Below are positions 50,424 to 60,884 of a stretch of 64,000 bases of DNA, in pieces (within the stretch, counting starts at the first letter, position 1; each line of letters opens with the position of its first letter). The position numbers and the translations under genes were made by a program. Origin of the DNA: an uncultured Chlorobiota bacterium. GTDB lineage: Bacteria > Bacteroidota > Ignavibacteria > UBA10030 > UBA6906. The notes below the pieces were generated by a model. That model saw nothing but the letters and a program-made list of their open reading frames with translations, made no database searches and had not been told where the DNA came from. The stretch spans positions 1 through 64,000 of the forward strand of contig CAADGV010000040.1 of assembly GCA_900696645.1 (NCBI GenBank). Direction: 5' to 3'.

Positions 50424-51491
50424 CTAGTCCGCTGAGATGTAATCGCTGAGACGTTTCTCTTCAGCCCGAACCATTTCAGCAACAATTTCGCGCAGGCTGC
50501 GGGTTATTCCCCACCCGGGAAAATGGGTTTTCAGTTTGCGCAAGTCTGACATATAACAGATATGGTCTCCTATCCTATTGCGCTCTTGGTACGTCCATTG
50601 CACCCTATATCCGGCAATTTCATCAATCAAGTCAATACACTCAAGTACTGACGCAGCGTTTTCACGGCCGCCGCCAAGATTGTATACTTCTCCGGGCCTC
50701 GGATTGTTCGCAAAAGCCTCGAACGCCATAATGACATCGTGGCTATGAATTTGATCGCGGACTTGTTTACCCTTGTACCCGAAAATTGTATACGGTTTTC
50801 CTGCAACGGCAACATGAACGAGATACGACAGAAATCCGTGCAGTTCAACACCCGAATGCGATGGCCCTGTTAAACATCCTCCTCTGAAAACGCCGACCTT
50901 CATGCCGAAGTATTTTCCATATTCTTGAGCGATAACATCGCCGGCCGTCTTCGACGCTCCGAACAAGGAATGCAGACACCGATCTATTCTGCAATGCTCA
51001 TCAATGCCGTGATAGTTTTCGGGACGAGCGTAGTCATAGCGTTTTTCGTTTTCAACAAGTGGAATCTCATTGGGAGCGTCTCCATACACTTTATTCGTGC
51101 TGACGTGAATGAACACCGCTTCGGGACTATGTTGCCGGGCCGCCTCGAGCAGGTTCAGCGTGCCGACGGCATTCACATCAAAGTCATCAAACGGAATGGC
51201 GGCCGCCCTGTCATGCGAAGGTTGAGCGGCACAATGAACGATTTGATCAAAGCGGTTTTCTTTGAAGAAATTCAGAATATGTTGACGATCACGGATATCA
51301 AGGTTGTGATGGATGAAATTCTTTGTTGCTGATTTCAAGCGGTTCAGATTCCATGTGGTGTCACCCTGTGGCCCGAAGAATTCCATTCGCATATTGTTGT
51401 CGATTCCATGCACGGTATGACCTTGTGAATCATAATACTCAACTGCTTCCGAGCCGATTAAGCCGCTACTGCCGGTTACTAAGATGTTCAT
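50424..51491 (-). CDS. NAD-dependent epimerase/dehydratase (extended SDR, CDP-paratose 2-epimerase-like)
   Basis: 355 residues. The NAD motif GSSGLIG is at the N-terminus, with [18 protein letters not shown], then [13 protein letters not shown], the Ser segment [10 protein letters not shown] and [12 protein letters not shown]. In the usual YxxxK pair the Tyr is Phe here (FGASK); related proteins of this subgroup often show the same change. [19 protein letters not shown] and [13 protein letters not shown] match CDP-tyvelose epimerase relatives. The substrate is probably a nucleotide sugar; the exact sugar is unknown. Confidence 0.83.
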   Translation of the reverse strand: MNILVTGSSGLIGSEAVEYYDSQGHTVHGIDNNMRMEFFGPQGDTTWNLNRLKSATKNFIHHNLDIRDRQHILNFFKENRFDQIVHCAAQPSHDRAAAIPFDDFDVNAVGTLNLLEAARQHSPEAVFIHVSTNKVYGDAPNEIPLVENEKRYDYARPENYHGIDEHCRIDRCLHSLFGASKTAGDVIAQEYGKYFGMKVGVFRGGCLTGPSHSGVELHGFLSYLVHVAVAGKPYTIFGYKGKQVRDQIHSHDVIMAFEAFANNPRPGEVYNLGGGRENAASVLECIDLIDEIAGYRVQWTYQERNRIGDHICYMSDLRKLKTHFPGWGITRSLREIVAEMVRAEEKRLSDYISAD

Positions 51492-51532
51492 GATCTTCCT
51501 TTTCGTTTTCGTTCGATATTGGTTGGTACAGA

Positions 51533-52663
51533 TTAATACTTAGTTGATTTTTGTGACAGGACACTTTCATACACTTCCAAAGTCCGCCGAGCTGTCTTTT
51601 CCCAAGAGAATCGTTTTACATTCTCGTACCCTTTTCTTTTCAACTCATCGCGCAAGATGATGGATGAAGAAATCTGTCGTAACTTTGCAGCAATATCATC
51701 AACAGAGAAGGGATCAAAAAACAGCGCTGCATTTCCGGCAACCTCGGGCAATGAGCCTGCATTGGAGCAAACAACAGGCACGCCAGCCTCCATTGCGTCA
51801 ATCACAGGCAATCCAAATCCTTCATAGAAAGATGGGAAGGCCAGAAAATCCGCCCCCTTCAGCACACCAGCCATATTAGCGGACGACAAATAGCCTGTTT
51901 GCAGAACACCAGTCATATCATTTGTAGAACTCTCGTGAAAACCAACTTCTGAAAACTTGTGTCCCACAAGAACAAGCTGTTGTTTGATTCGCCCCTCCCG
52001 TCTCAAAAGCTGATAGGCTTGTATGAGCCTCGGAATATTCTTGTTTGGCGATGGACTGCTGAAAGCGACGCAATAAGGAGTCTCGATAGCGGGAACATTC
52101 ACAGCCTTTTCCATCTCATCACACGATTCGCCGTTGGCTTTTGCAGCGAGATGTGTTACCACAATCTTGTCCGGAGAGATGTCGTAGTGCTTGACGATTT
52201 CCTGCTTTGAGAATTCTGAGATTGTAACTATTCTTTCCGACCTGCGTACAGCCTTTCCTACAAAAAAGTTGAGGGCAAGACGCCGCTGCCATGTCATCAG
52301 TTTTCCGAATGCCTTGAAATTCATGTCGAGAACGGTAACCACTGTTGGGCACGACACAAACAATGGTGACACATACCCCAGAGAATGGAGCAAATCGAGT
52401 CGATAATCCTGAACAAGCTTCGGAAACTTCACCTGTTCATAGTAGTAACGTTTAGGGCGATTGGAACCGGATATTGGACAAACAACTGTCTCGTATTTGG
52501 GAAACTTTGTCGATGCCCACTCTGCGGACTCCTGGTTCACGAAAAGAATAAAGTCACTGCTTGCATTGATTGCCTGTAGTCCATTCAGAAGCCCCGTTGC
52601 AACCGTTTCAGTCCCACCAACGACACCGGGAAGAAGATAGAGTAAGTTGATTCCTATTCTCAC
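51533..52663 (-). CDS. Glycosyltransferase family 4 (mannosyltransferase-like)
   Basis: 376 residues from a GTG at 52663. The start [20 protein letters not shown] is typical of GT4, and [20 protein letters not shown] is followed by KIVVTHLAA. The donor site shows [20 protein letters not shown] and [20 protein letters not shown], with the two Glu residues ([12 protein letters not shown]) as expected for a retaining enzyme. It adds a sugar to the repeat unit. Its GTG overlaps the next gene's stop by 4 nt (GTGA). Confidence 0.9.
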   Translation of the reverse strand: MRIGINLLYLLPGVVGGTETVATGLLNGLQAINASSDFILFVNQESAEWASTKFPKYETVVCPISGSNRPKRYYYEQVKFPKLVQDYRLDLLHSLGYVSPLFVSCPTVVTVLDMNFKAFGKLMTWQRRLALNFFVGKAVRRSERIVTISEFSKQEIVKHYDISPDKIVVTHLAAKANGESCDEMEKAVNVPAIETPYCVAFSSPSPNKNIPRLIQAYQLLRREGRIKQQLVLVGHKFSEVGFHESSTNDMTGVLQTGYLSSANMAGVLKGADFLAFPSFYEGFGLPVIDAMEAGVPVVCSNAGSLPEVAGNAALFFDPFSVDDIAAKLRQISSSIILRDELKRKGYENVKRFSWEKTARRTLEVYESVLSQKSTKY

Positions 52664-53469
52664 CGCTGACTCTGCTTCGAAGGCTTGTAGAATTTATCGG
52701 CGTACTCCCGATTGAAGGCAATCGCCCCATCCTGCTGTTGAATCCAAGGCCACAAGTCCTCCGGAATTCGTGGCTTCAATACAACCATAGCAAAGAGGTT
52801 ATTCAGGCGTTTGAAGAAGCGAGCCGAAACAATCAGGACTGGGCCGATCGATCTGACAATGTTCAACTTGAGACTGCTTTTTCTCATTTCGCTTGTTTGG
52901 TAAGGCAGACCCATTCCATAGAAGAAACGAATGTCGTGCTTCCCTGTAGGGTTGCAGGAATGAATGGTCTTCATCAGTTCCCTTTCCGTCCATCGGTAGA
53001 TGTAGTTTGGAATCTCCGTATTGTTAACCCCACCAAACCGATACTCGTTATCAACAACAGCTTCCAGTTCAAACTCAGAAACGAGCTTCACACGATTTGC
53101 CAACCTCATGGGCAGACTATCCCGACCCTCGAACATGATGATACCTTTACGGGCCACGCGGTACATTTCGAGCAAAGCCCGATGAGGTGATGTGCAATGA
53201 TGCAGCCCGTCCGAAACAAAGGCAAAATCAAATTGATCATTGGCAAATGAGAGATTCTGTGCGTCCTGACAACTCCACTTAAGAGGTAAGAACTCCGACG
53301 GCTTGACCCGTTCATCGAGATTTGAGATTGTCACATCGGAAAATGTCATGGACGTGAAAAACGCCCTCTCCTCCTTGCCTGCGCATACCGCTAGAATGGA
53401 ATCCGATTTTTCGAGTACGCCATGGTTAAGAAGTTGGCGTACAACTGATTCAACAAACTCTACTCTCAT
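52660..53469 (-). CDS. Class I SAM-dependent methyltransferase
   Basis: 269 residues. SAM motif region is SILAVCAGKEERAFF, where the usual Gly-rich loop reads AVCAGKEE. It is followed by FDFAFVSDGLHHCTSPHRAL, the UbiE/WbcT-type 'D-LHH' motif. A Lys/Arg-rich C-terminus follows. It overlaps the flippase gene (upstream) and the glycosyltransferase gene (downstream) by 4 nt each and probably modifies the repeat unit (inference). Confidence 0.83.
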   Translation of the reverse strand: MRVEFVESVVRQLLNHGVLEKSDSILAVCAGKEERAFFTSMTFSDVTISNLDERVKPSEFLPLKWSCQDAQNLSFANDQFDFAFVSDGLHHCTSPHRALLEMYRVARKGIIMFEGRDSLPMRLANRVKLVSEFELEAVVDNEYRFGGVNNTEIPNYIYRWTERELMKTIHSCNPTGKHDIRFFYGMGLPYQTSEMRKSSLKLNIVRSIGPVLIVSARFFKRLNNLFAMVVLKPRIPEDLWPWIQQQDGAIAFNREYADKFYKPSKQSQR

Positions 53470-54953
53470 TCACCCGACCTGCTGTCATTTGATCCACCTC
53501 TGTTGATGGCTTGTCGCGCTCCCGCAAGTTGCAGGAGTGTTTGAGCATCTTCACTTGAAAGGGCCTTGGAGAATACCAGAAATCCCAGGAAGACACAGAG
53601 ACTCGTAATCCCTTGGACGGCAAAAGGCACCGAGCCGAACGAGGCGCCAGTCACCGCTGCAAGCAAGCAGGCTATCACCGGCCTCCAGATTTGTCGTACC
53701 AGGGTTGCCACTTGCATGTGTGGGAAAGTGATTGCCAGATAGAGAAAATACCCAAATTCGGCAGCCACTCCCGCCCAAGCCGCTCCCACGATACCGTATT
53801 TCGATGACAACAGAGGCGTAGCTATTGTATACAAAGCAGCCAGCAACACCATCCCTTTTAAGTATTGCCTCTGATTGTCAGATGCAACAAGCGCAATCTC
53901 GAAAATGAAACGCATCCCGGCGAACGCAAGGGCCCACAAAAGCACGACAAAAACCTCCGTTGCCCCAGCATAAGCCGATGGATACAGCAACGACATGAGC
54001 GTTGGTCCGAAAAAGGTGCCTGCAAGCCCGATTCCAAACGACCCGATGACTGTAAAACGGAAGAATTTCTCAACAAAATTCTCAAATTGGGTGCGCGATC
54101 CCACATACCATCTTGCCAACGTCGGCAGGAGGACGCGTTGAAAACTAACTATAACATAAGCCCATGGCAGCACTACAACGCGATGTGCTGCTGAGAAAAG
54201 TCCGAGATCTATTTCAGTCAAGACATAGCCCACTATCATGGTGCCTATGAACAGGCTATAGTGAGAGAGTATGTTCGCTATGCCGACTTCGGATGCATTC
54301 CGAATCAACGCACGCGCCCTTGCCCAAGAAAAGGAAACAAGATCAAAACCAAACGATCTGACAGCAATGACAAAGACCACTCCAACAGGAATTGCCACAC
54401 TGAGCAAATACGCCAGTACAGAATTCGTGAAATCGGCACTTCCACGAACAAACCACACTACTCCAAGACCGAACAACACTCCTTTCGCAATGCGAGCTAC
54501 ACTCGTCGTCACGACATTCTGTCTTGCCTCGTAAACCCACTCCAGCACAAACGAGACGGGAACAACAGCAAGAGAGAATAGAACCACCGCATTGCCTGTT
54601 CCATGCGGTACGAGGTTCCCCGTCACTGCGAAAGCCGTACCTGCAATCAAAAAAAAAGAAAAGAAGAAACGCAGACAAACGACACTGCCAATCCATGAAG
54701 CTGTGTCTTCGGGCCTGCGCGCAACTTCCCGGATAGCTGTCACCTCAAAGCCGAATTCCCCAAAACGAAGAAGATACAACTGCCAGGCTTGTGCAAAACT
54801 CCAAATGCCAAACGCCGCCGGACCGAGCACCCTGGCGAGATAGAGTGTTCCAACAAAATATAACAACTGACCAGCAACATTGCCGGAAAACAATATGATA
54901 AAATTGCGCGCAAGCAGTCTGACGCTACTCAAGTGCCACTCGGCCTTCCTCAT
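53466..54953 (-). CDS. Polysaccharide flippase, Wzx/MATE-type
   Basis: 495 residues with 12 or more hydrophobic segments. The N-terminus LARNFIILFSGNVAGQLLYF and YLARVLGPAAFGIWSFAQA are characteristic of the Wzx group. It is the flippase placed among polymerase, Wzz and Wza genes, so it is the likelier partner of this locus. The ATG lies 15 nt after the polymerase gene. Confidence 0.9.
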   Translation of the reverse strand: MRKAEWHLSSVRLLARNFIILFSGNVAGQLLYFVGTLYLARVLGPAAFGIWSFAQAWQLYLLRFGEFGFEVTAIREVARRPEDTASWIGSVVCLRFFFSFFLIAGTAFAVTGNLVPHGTGNAVVLFSLAVVPVSFVLEWVYEARQNVVTTSVARIAKGVLFGLGVVWFVRGSADFTNSVLAYLLSVAIPVGVVFVIAVRSFGFDLVSFSWARARALIRNASEVGIANILSHYSLFIGTMIVGYVLTEIDLGLFSAAHRVVVLPWAYVIVSFQRVLLPTLARWYVGSRTQFENFVEKFFRFTVIGSFGIGLAGTFFGPTLMSLLYPSAYAGATEVFVVLLWALAFAGMRFIFEIALVASDNQRQYLKGMVLLAALYTIATPLLSSKYGIVGAAWAGVAAEFGYFLYLAITFPHMQVATLVRQIWRPVIACLLAAVTGASFGSVPFAVQGITSLCVFLGFLVFSKALSSEDAQTLLQLAGARQAINRGGSNDSRSGE

Positions 54954-54968
54954 GTTTGCCGCAAGTCT

Positions 54969-56243
54969 TCATGCTGCCCTTGGACCACCGTGAACGTAAT
55001 CCACTCGAGGCAGCAATGTCCATCGAAGGAACAAGAAGACACCCAAGAGATTGAGTTCAAACCAAAGAAATGCAAGGGGGAAATTGAAATAGGAAATAAA
55101 CATACAAAACACGGCAAAGCCATACATCATAACGTTGGTTATTGTAGGAGCCGTTCGAACGCGGTAATACAGAAGGCCTGTCGCTGCACCAAGCACAAAA
55201 GGAATCAGTCCCAGCCCGACCACTCCGAAATCGCTATAGAACCAATAGAAAGCGGTGTATGTATTGTAATTGCTGGTTAAGTACGGGGTCCTCTCAAAGT
55301 TGAAATAGTCAAGCACCCAGTATTTCAAACCCGAGATTGCGGTTACAAAATCGAGTGTGAAATATCCGTAGGTATGATACTCTCCCTTGTCGACGGAACG
55401 TGCAAAATTCTCGAGGTTGGTGACGACATACATATACGGCTCTGTTAGGAACGCGTATTCTTTGGAAAAACGCATTTTCGAAACCGAATACAGGTAGGTG
55501 GAAACGACCGTCGTGAAACGAAGAGACGATATCCAGTAAAAGAATGCAGCAACTGCAACAAACAATGGCACGGCCGTACGCAATCGGACAAAAGAAGTCG
55601 CGTAGTAGAGCAAAGTGAAACCAACGACTGCCACCATGATGATGGGAAATCGCATGAGTAGCAGGAAGAAGGATCCCCCCGTAAGGACAAGAAGAACAGC
55701 AAGAATTGACTTCTTCTTCTTGTGCCCGTTCACCAGAACAAAATAGAGGAGGGTGAACAGCATGATGATACTTGCTATGTATAAAAACAATGTCAAACCG
55801 GAAACGTTGAAATCCACGCGAGAAATCGCTGTACCGATCACGTCAACAGGTAGCCAGCCCCGCACAAGGTAGTTTGCCGTATAGGCTACAGAGTATACAA
55901 TTACGCAGATCAGAATAAGCCAGAAGAGACGCTTCTCCCGGACTTGTTGGCCCTTTAGCCGTTCACGGATTTCTTTGATAGAAAGAAGGGGCGTCCCAAC
56001 GTTTACAATGTACGCAATGAACGTACCGAGGAGGAATGCTCCGACACCCAGCAACAATAGGAACCAGCTCTCAATGGTCCATGAATGCTGAAGAGCACTA
56101 AACTTTAATTCTGTCAAACCAATGGAAAGGCACCAGACAAATCCAAAAAAACGGGCTGGAGAGAGAATATCCGTCTTGCGCCAAACATAGGAGAGGAGTA
56201 CAGCAACACAAATTCCAAAACACACTATGGAAACCGAATTCAT
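54969..56243 (-). CDS. O-antigen/oligosaccharide repeat polymerase (Wzy-like)
   Basis: 424 residues with about 12 hydrophobic segments and a large loop (about 270-330) containing YMYVVTNLENFARSVDKGEY and NFERTPYLTSNYNTYTAFYW. Low sequence conservation, many membrane helices and the position between flippase and Wzz are typical of Wzy. It would polymerise flipped units at the periplasmic side. Other polymerases or ligases (WaaL) are possible. Confidence 0.83.
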   Translation of the reverse strand: MNSVSIVCFGICVAVLLSYVWRKTDILSPARFFGFVWCLSIGLTELKFSALQHSWTIESWFLLLLGVGAFLLGTFIAYIVNVGTPLLSIKEIRERLKGQQVREKRLFWLILICVIVYSVAYTANYLVRGWLPVDVIGTAISRVDFNVSGLTLFLYIASIIMLFTLLYFVLVNGHKKKKSILAVLLVLTGGSFFLLLMRFPIIMVAVVGFTLLYYATSFVRLRTAVPLFVAVAAFFYWISSLRFTTVVSTYLYSVSKMRFSKEYAFLTEPYMYVVTNLENFARSVDKGEYHTYGYFTLDFVTAISGLKYWVLDYFNFERTPYLTSNYNTYTAFYWFYSDFGVVGLGLIPFVLGAATGLLYYRVRTAPTITNVMMYGFAVFCMFISYFNFPLAFLWFELNLLGVFLFLRWTLLPRVDYVHGGPRAA

Positions 56244-56259
56244 TCAGTACCCCAGGAAT

Positions 56260-57501
56260 CTAAGCTTTTCGTCGACTCTTCCAGAATTGCAACCCGAACC
56301 AATCATCCCAGATCTCGGAGGTCAGACGCTCATAGGCGACCGCATGATTCGTCTTCATTCTGTCCCTAAACTCCATTACAAAAACTGCCAGCACCGAAAA
56401 TAGTGATGAGCCAACAAGCGCAATCAATCCCCACAGACTCGCCTTCGGCTTCGACTTCCTCTCCGCAGGCCCCGCTTTGTCCAACACAATCACCGACGGC
56501 GTCTGACGTCGCTCTTCAACCTTGGCCTGCTCATACAATGGCGTGATAAATTGAAGAATCTTGTACTGAATTTCGACGTCACGGTACCGGCGAAGGTACT
56601 CCATTCCCAAGTCAGGGACTTTACTGAAAGGCACAAACACATTCATGTCTTTGCCGCCGGCTCCCGTTGAGCCCATTTGAGAAAGCTTGCTCCTCAACTC
56701 ATCAATTTCAATTTGCCCGGCTAAAACGGCCGGGTTGTCTTTGGATTGAGTACGGCCAAGAACGGCTACTTGTACTTCTTTTAGTGCAAGCTGTGCTGTA
56801 ATTTCGGCTGCCGCTTTGATGGATGCCTCGGTCTGCTCGGGCATTGCAATGATGCCGTACCGTTTCTGAAAGAGGCGCAACGAGTCTTCGGCCGCGGCAA
56901 GATCAACCATGTTCTTCTTGTAGCGCTCCTCAATAAATTGGCGGTTGCCTCGCGCATTCTCGGATTGCAGCACGGTGTTCGTCTTGTTCAGCAGTTCCAC
57001 AAAATAGTTGGCCATATCGGCGGCACGCTGGGCATCCTTGTCATAGACGGTAACAGTAATGTTACCTTCGGACTCGACCATAAATTCCGTGTTGCCAAGC
57101 AACTCTTTCGTCGTTTTCTCCATTCTGTAGTTGGTGATATCGTACACGCTGTCGAGCTTGAATTTCTCTATTACGGCACTCAACACAGTTCCGCTTTTGA
57201 GTATGGCCATGTACCGGTCGGCTTCAGGGTTAGAGCCGAGAAGCGCGCGAGCCGGCGAAAGGTTCTTTGCAAGCGAGGAAATACCCTCCAGCCCAAACAA
57301 ATCCGCCTTTTCAGCAGGGAACACCGATGCCGTCGACTTGTACCACTTCGGCGATAATAGTGCAGCAACGGTGACAACTACCGTTACCGAAAGGACAAAA
57401 CGCGAAATGAACTTTCGATATTTTGTAACGATCGAGAGAAACTCGATGATTGTCGACGCAGGCGTTTCAGTTTTCAAGGGAGTAATATCTTCCATCGTCA
57501 T
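56260..57501 (-). CDS. Polysaccharide chain-length determinant (Wzz-type, no kinase domain)
   Basis: About 413 residues from the ATG at 57501, which lies two nt after the upstream stop; an in-frame longer form would overlap the export gene. Membrane helices lie near both ends (about 35-58 and 370-392), with a periplasmic helical domain between (VIEKFKLDSVYDITNYR, then the VTVYDKDAQRAADMANYFVE segment). Motifs KSTASVFPAE and ARGNRQFIEERYK are typical. Unlike BY-kinase fusions, no Walker motif follows the second helix. Confidence 0.9.
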   Translation of the reverse strand: MTMEDITPLKTETPASTIIEFLSIVTKYRKFISRFVLSVTVVVTVAALLSPKWYKSTASVFPAEKADLFGLEGISSLAKNLSPARALLGSNPEADRYMAILKSGTVLSAVIEKFKLDSVYDITNYRMEKTTKELLGNTEFMVESEGNITVTVYDKDAQRAADMANYFVELLNKTNTVLQSENARGNRQFIEERYKKNMVDLAAAEDSLRLFQKRYGIIAMPEQTEASIKAAAEITAQLALKEVQVAVLGRTQSKDNPAVLAGQIEIDELRSKLSQMGSTGAGGKDMNVFVPFSKVPDLGMEYLRRYRDVEIQYKILQFITPLYEQAKVEERRQTPSVIVLDKAGPAERKSKPKASLWGLIALVGSSLFSVLAVFVMEFRDRMKTNHAVAYERLTSEIWDDWFGLQFWKSRRKA

Positions 57502-57502
57502 G

Positions 57503-59176
57503 TTACTTCGTAAGATTGTTGATGAGAAGTGCCACCGTCGCTGCAGCGGCGACAATCCCTGCCACCTGTGCCCATACGTTCAGATGATAGGCAAACGGGT
57601 GTGTCCGTTCTTTCGGCACCCAAATGTAGTCGCCGTCTTCTATCTCGGTTTCACCGGGATCGAGCCAGACTCGCGTGCTGCTTTTGATGATTTTCACGTC
57701 CCCTTCCCGCGCATCCTTTGCATAGCCTTCTGCTTTTTGAATGTAGTAACGATAGTCCTTTCCTTCGATGTATTCGGCGTGACCGGGAGAAAGCACTTGC
57801 CCGAACACATAGACAGTCTTAGTTCTTTTAGGAACGAAAATCTTGTCGTAGTTTCTCAGCGTTACATCCTGCGTTGAATCGCCTAACACAAACAACTTGT
57901 GGAAATCCACCGACACCAGTTCACCCTTGAGACGAAGCGCAGTCTCAGTAAGATAGTACGATGTATCCTGGACGCCGAGATTGCTGCGGGAACTGAGAAG
58001 CTGCTCCATGGCAATCTCCTCTCCTGAACTTTGCGGGGAAATGCGGGATCGGGTCAACGTCGCCCCCTTGATGTTGGCTTCCGGCGAAAAACCACCGGCC
58101 GCCCGTATCACCTCCGAGAGCTTTGTCGAGTTCTCCGTTAGCGGGTACTGGCCCGGCTGTGCAACTTCACCTTGAATATCGACGATATTAGCTTTCCGCG
58201 GGTCGGGAATATTTTTGATAACAAGCCTGTCGCCAGGTCGGAGTGCAATATTCGCTTCCCGGCCGGACACAATCGCTGCAGGATTTACCACAACTTTTTC
58301 CATTGTGTTTGCATCGGGTGAGAGACGAGTCAGGATGCCGTTCGTCGAGTCAGCCTCGCGGCGGAATCCGAATCCCATCAAAATGAGATCGGAAAGACTG
58401 TCGCCGGGTACAAATTCGAAATTGCCCGACTGACGAACCCCTCCCGTAACACCTATCGCAATATCTCTGCGCGCAGGCACAAACACCTGATCGCCTTCTC
58501 GCAGATACGGATTGTGTGTGTTGTCGCCTGTTGCCCTGTACTTGATAAGATCGGCGCGCAACCGTCTTCCATTCTTTCGTTGAATGATGATGTTGCGCAA
58601 AGAGGAACTTCTGCGGATATACATGGCCTCGCGAAAAACGCCGGGGTCAGCAGCGGTTCGGGGGGGTTCGTTTGCAATATCAATGAGATTGTCGACTCGT
58701 TGCAATGAACTGATTTCGTGCTTCCCCTCGAAGAACACATCACCGGTAACCTGTACAACTATTCTGCGCGCCGACACAAGCGACACGGTTACTTCTGCCG
58801 ACGGATATTTTCGTACTACAAGTGCAGACACGCTCTTCTTCAGAGCTTCAAGTGTTTGTTCCTTCACGTCAACCACGCCAACGTTCGGAATCAGGAGGGT
58901 TCCTTCGGGGGTGACTGTTAGTTGATGAGCAACGGGCATGCTCGACCAGATATTCAGCGCCAGCAGATCTCCGGGCCCGACAAAGTACTCGGCAGGATCG
59001 ACCGGCGCATCCATCGGAACCTGTTTGCCGCCGGCATCCTTTGCTTCCGATGCCATGTCAGGGCGTATCTTCAACAAATCCGGCAAAGAAATGCCCGACG
59101 AGACCTGAGCTTGAACCGGACAGCTTAGCACAAACATCACAGCAATTATAAGGAACTTTGTACACGCAACTTTCAT
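57503..59176 (-). CDS. Polysaccharide export outer-membrane protein (Wza-type, SLBB)
   Basis: 557 residues. Signal peptide to CPVQAQ, without a lipobox Cys. The polysaccharide-export domain (YFVGPGDLLALNIWSSMPVA, about residue 62) and at least three SLBB repeats follow (for example VTGGVRQSGNFEFVPGDSLS, IVDIQGEVAQPGQYPL, VYVFGQVLSPGHAEYIEGKD). A C-terminal membrane helix (WAQVAGIVAAAATVALLI) recalls the Wza octameric barrel. The ATGA overlap with rfbB and a 2-nt gap to Wzz show coupled expression. Confidence 0.9.
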   Translation of the reverse strand: MKVACTKFLIIAVMFVLSCPVQAQVSSGISLPDLLKIRPDMASEAKDAGGKQVPMDAPVDPAEYFVGPGDLLALNIWSSMPVAHQLTVTPEGTLLIPNVGVVDVKEQTLEALKKSVSALVVRKYPSAEVTVSLVSARRIVVQVTGDVFFEGKHEISSLQRVDNLIDIANEPPRTAADPGVFREAMYIRRSSSLRNIIIQRKNGRRLRADLIKYRATGDNTHNPYLREGDQVFVPARRDIAIGVTGGVRQSGNFEFVPGDSLSDLILMGFGFRREADSTNGILTRLSPDANTMEKVVVNPAAIVSGREANIALRPGDRLVIKNIPDPRKANIVDIQGEVAQPGQYPLTENSTKLSEVIRAAGGFSPEANIKGATLTRSRISPQSSGEEIAMEQLLSSRSNLGVQDTSYYLTETALRLKGELVSVDFHKLFVLGDSTQDVTLRNYDKIFVPKRTKTVYVFGQVLSPGHAEYIEGKDYRYYIQKAEGYAKDAREGDVKIIKSSTRVWLDPGETEIEDGDYIWVPKERTHPFAYHLNVWAQVAGIVAAAATVALLINNLTK

Positions 59177-60195
59177 GATCTTACCACCTCATCGTACTGC
59201 TTCTGATAGTATTCCTGATATTCTCCTGACATTACCCTGCTCCACCAACCCCGATTATTCAGATACCACTGAACCGTCTCCTCAATCCCCCGTTCAAATG
59301 TGTACGACGGAGTCCATCCGATTTCGTTTTTGATTTTTGCGGCATCAATAGCATACCGCCGGTCGTGTCCGGGACGGTCCTTTACGAACCTGATAAGCGA
59401 CTCCGGCTTTCCGACTTTCTGCAATATCAACTTCACAATATCAATGTTCTTCCATTCATTGTTGCCGCCGATGTTGTAGACTTCGCCGGGCTTTCCTGCC
59501 TGCAATACTGCATCGATCGCGACACAATGGTCAACAACGTGCAGCCAATCTCTCACATTCAAACCGTCTCCATACACAGGCAGAGGTTTGTCATTCAGGG
59601 CGTTAATAATCATGAGGGGAATGAGTTTTTCGGGAAACTGATACGGCCCGTAGTTGTTTGAACATCGCGTGATGATGACGGGGAGTCCGAATGTATGTTG
59701 ATAGGCAAGGGCCAGCAAATCCGAGCCCGCCTTGCTTGCCGAGTAGGGACTGTTGGGATGGAGGGGCGTTTCTTCGGTGAATTTTCCCGTTGAGCCCAGC
59801 GATCCGTACACTTCGTCTGTGGAAATATGAAGGAACCGCTGAATGCCGGACTCTTTCGCAACATCGAGCAAGATATTTGTTCCCACAACGTTTGTCTGCA
59901 CAAAGACGGATGAACCGAGAATACTCCGGTCGACATGCGACTCAGCGGCAAAGTGGACAACGGTGTCGATCTTGAATTTTCTGAACGCTAACTCAACATC
60001 GCCGCGCTCGCAAATATCACCTTTGATGAAATGATATCGCTGATTCCCTTCAACATCAGAAAGGTTCTCAAGATTGCCGGCGTACGTCAGTTTATCAAAA
60101 TTGATGACGTCAACGTCAGGATTCCTCACAAGGAAGTGACGGATGAAATTACTCCCGATGAACCCGGCACCGCCTGTAACTAAAACACTCTTCAT
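59173..60195 (-). CDS. rfbB: dTDP-glucose 4,6-dehydratase
   Basis: 340 residues from the ATG at 60195, sharing one nt with the upstream stop (TGATG); a TTG at 60198 is not needed. The NAD motif is VTGGAGFIGSNFIRHF. VDVINFDKLTYAGNLENL, HFAAESHVDRSI, the STDEVYGSLG and YSASKAGSD (catalytic Tyr and Lys) and RCSNNYGPYQFPEKLIPL segments are all diagnostic of RmlB. It makes dTDP-4-keto-6-deoxyglucose. The usual rmlA, rmlC and rmlD set is incomplete here; only an RmlC-like gene is adjacent. Confidence 0.95.
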   Translation of the reverse strand: MKSVLVTGGAGFIGSNFIRHFLVRNPDVDVINFDKLTYAGNLENLSDVEGNQRYHFIKGDICERGDVELAFRKFKIDTVVHFAAESHVDRSILGSSVFVQTNVVGTNILLDVAKESGIQRFLHISTDEVYGSLGSTGKFTEETPLHPNSPYSASKAGSDLLALAYQHTFGLPVIITRCSNNYGPYQFPEKLIPLMIINALNDKPLPVYGDGLNVRDWLHVVDHCVAIDAVLQAGKPGEVYNIGGNNEWKNIDIVKLILQKVGKPESLIRFVKDRPGHDRRYAIDAAKIKNEIGWTPSYTFERGIEETVQWYLNNRGWWSRVMSGEYQEYYQKQYDEVVRS

Positions 60196-60668
60196 CAATC
60201 GAGTTTGAAAATTGAGTTAGGATCGTCTTCATGCCGGACTTCATCGACAGGGTCTTTTTTTCCGGTTCCCGCAAACAATCGGTTCGGAGAATTCACAACC
60301 ATGCCCTGCTTCCCGCCGACATTCTTGTAGGCATGAACAACTCCCGCGGGAATGACAACAGACTTTGGTGCGTCTTCGCCCGCATATACAATCTGCCGGA
60401 CCATGTATGTTGGCGAGGATTTTCTATTATCCCACAAATATACTTTGAAGTTCGATGGGCCGAGAAACGCAAAATTGTCGGCCTGATCAACATGCTCGTG
60501 CGGGCCGCGGGCAACTCCTGCATTCGTCATTGAAATGTACCCCATAACGGGAAAGAACTGTTCCTCAAGTTCATCCTGTCGGAATGTTTCGACAAGCCAC
60601 CCGCGTTCATCGATGAACTTGATGAGGTTCTTAACAATAACGCCTTCGATTTTTCCGGTTTTGAACAT
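60195..60668 (-). CDS. dTDP-4-dehydrorhamnose 3,5-epimerase-like cupin protein
   Basis: 157 residues of RmlC-like cupin. IDERGWLVETFRQDELEEQF is the family N-terminus, then GVARGPHEHVDQADNFAFLG, where the catalytic His lies in the PHEH segment. KSVVIPAGVVHAYKNVGG follows. It is shorter than RmlC (about 180) and ends VDEVRHEDDPNSIFKLD. It may be a true 3,5-epimerase or an isomerase acting on the rfbB product. It overlaps rfbB by one nt, so the two are used together. Confidence 0.85.
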   Translation of the reverse strand: MFKTGKIEGVIVKNLIKFIDERGWLVETFRQDELEEQFFPVMGYISMTNAGVARGPHEHVDQADNFAFLGPSNFKVYLWDNRKSSPTYMVRQIVYAGEDAPKSVVIPAGVVHAYKNVGGKQGMVVNSPNRLFAGTGKKDPVDEVRHEDDPNSIFKLD

Positions 60669-60884
60669 ACATCTCTACATGATTTGACGAAGAACTGTCA
60701 TGCTTGCGCGAGCACGAACAACTTCAAGAAGCTCTCGGCATTCTCAAGAAATGCAGGAGGGACAACAACACAACTAAGACTTCTCCGGTAGCAAATGCGG
60801 TGAGTTGACTTCCTTTCGAGGCAAAAAACACGACAAATTGTGAACAAAAGGTAAGCATTCCAGCCCAGAAAGGCAACGGAACTA

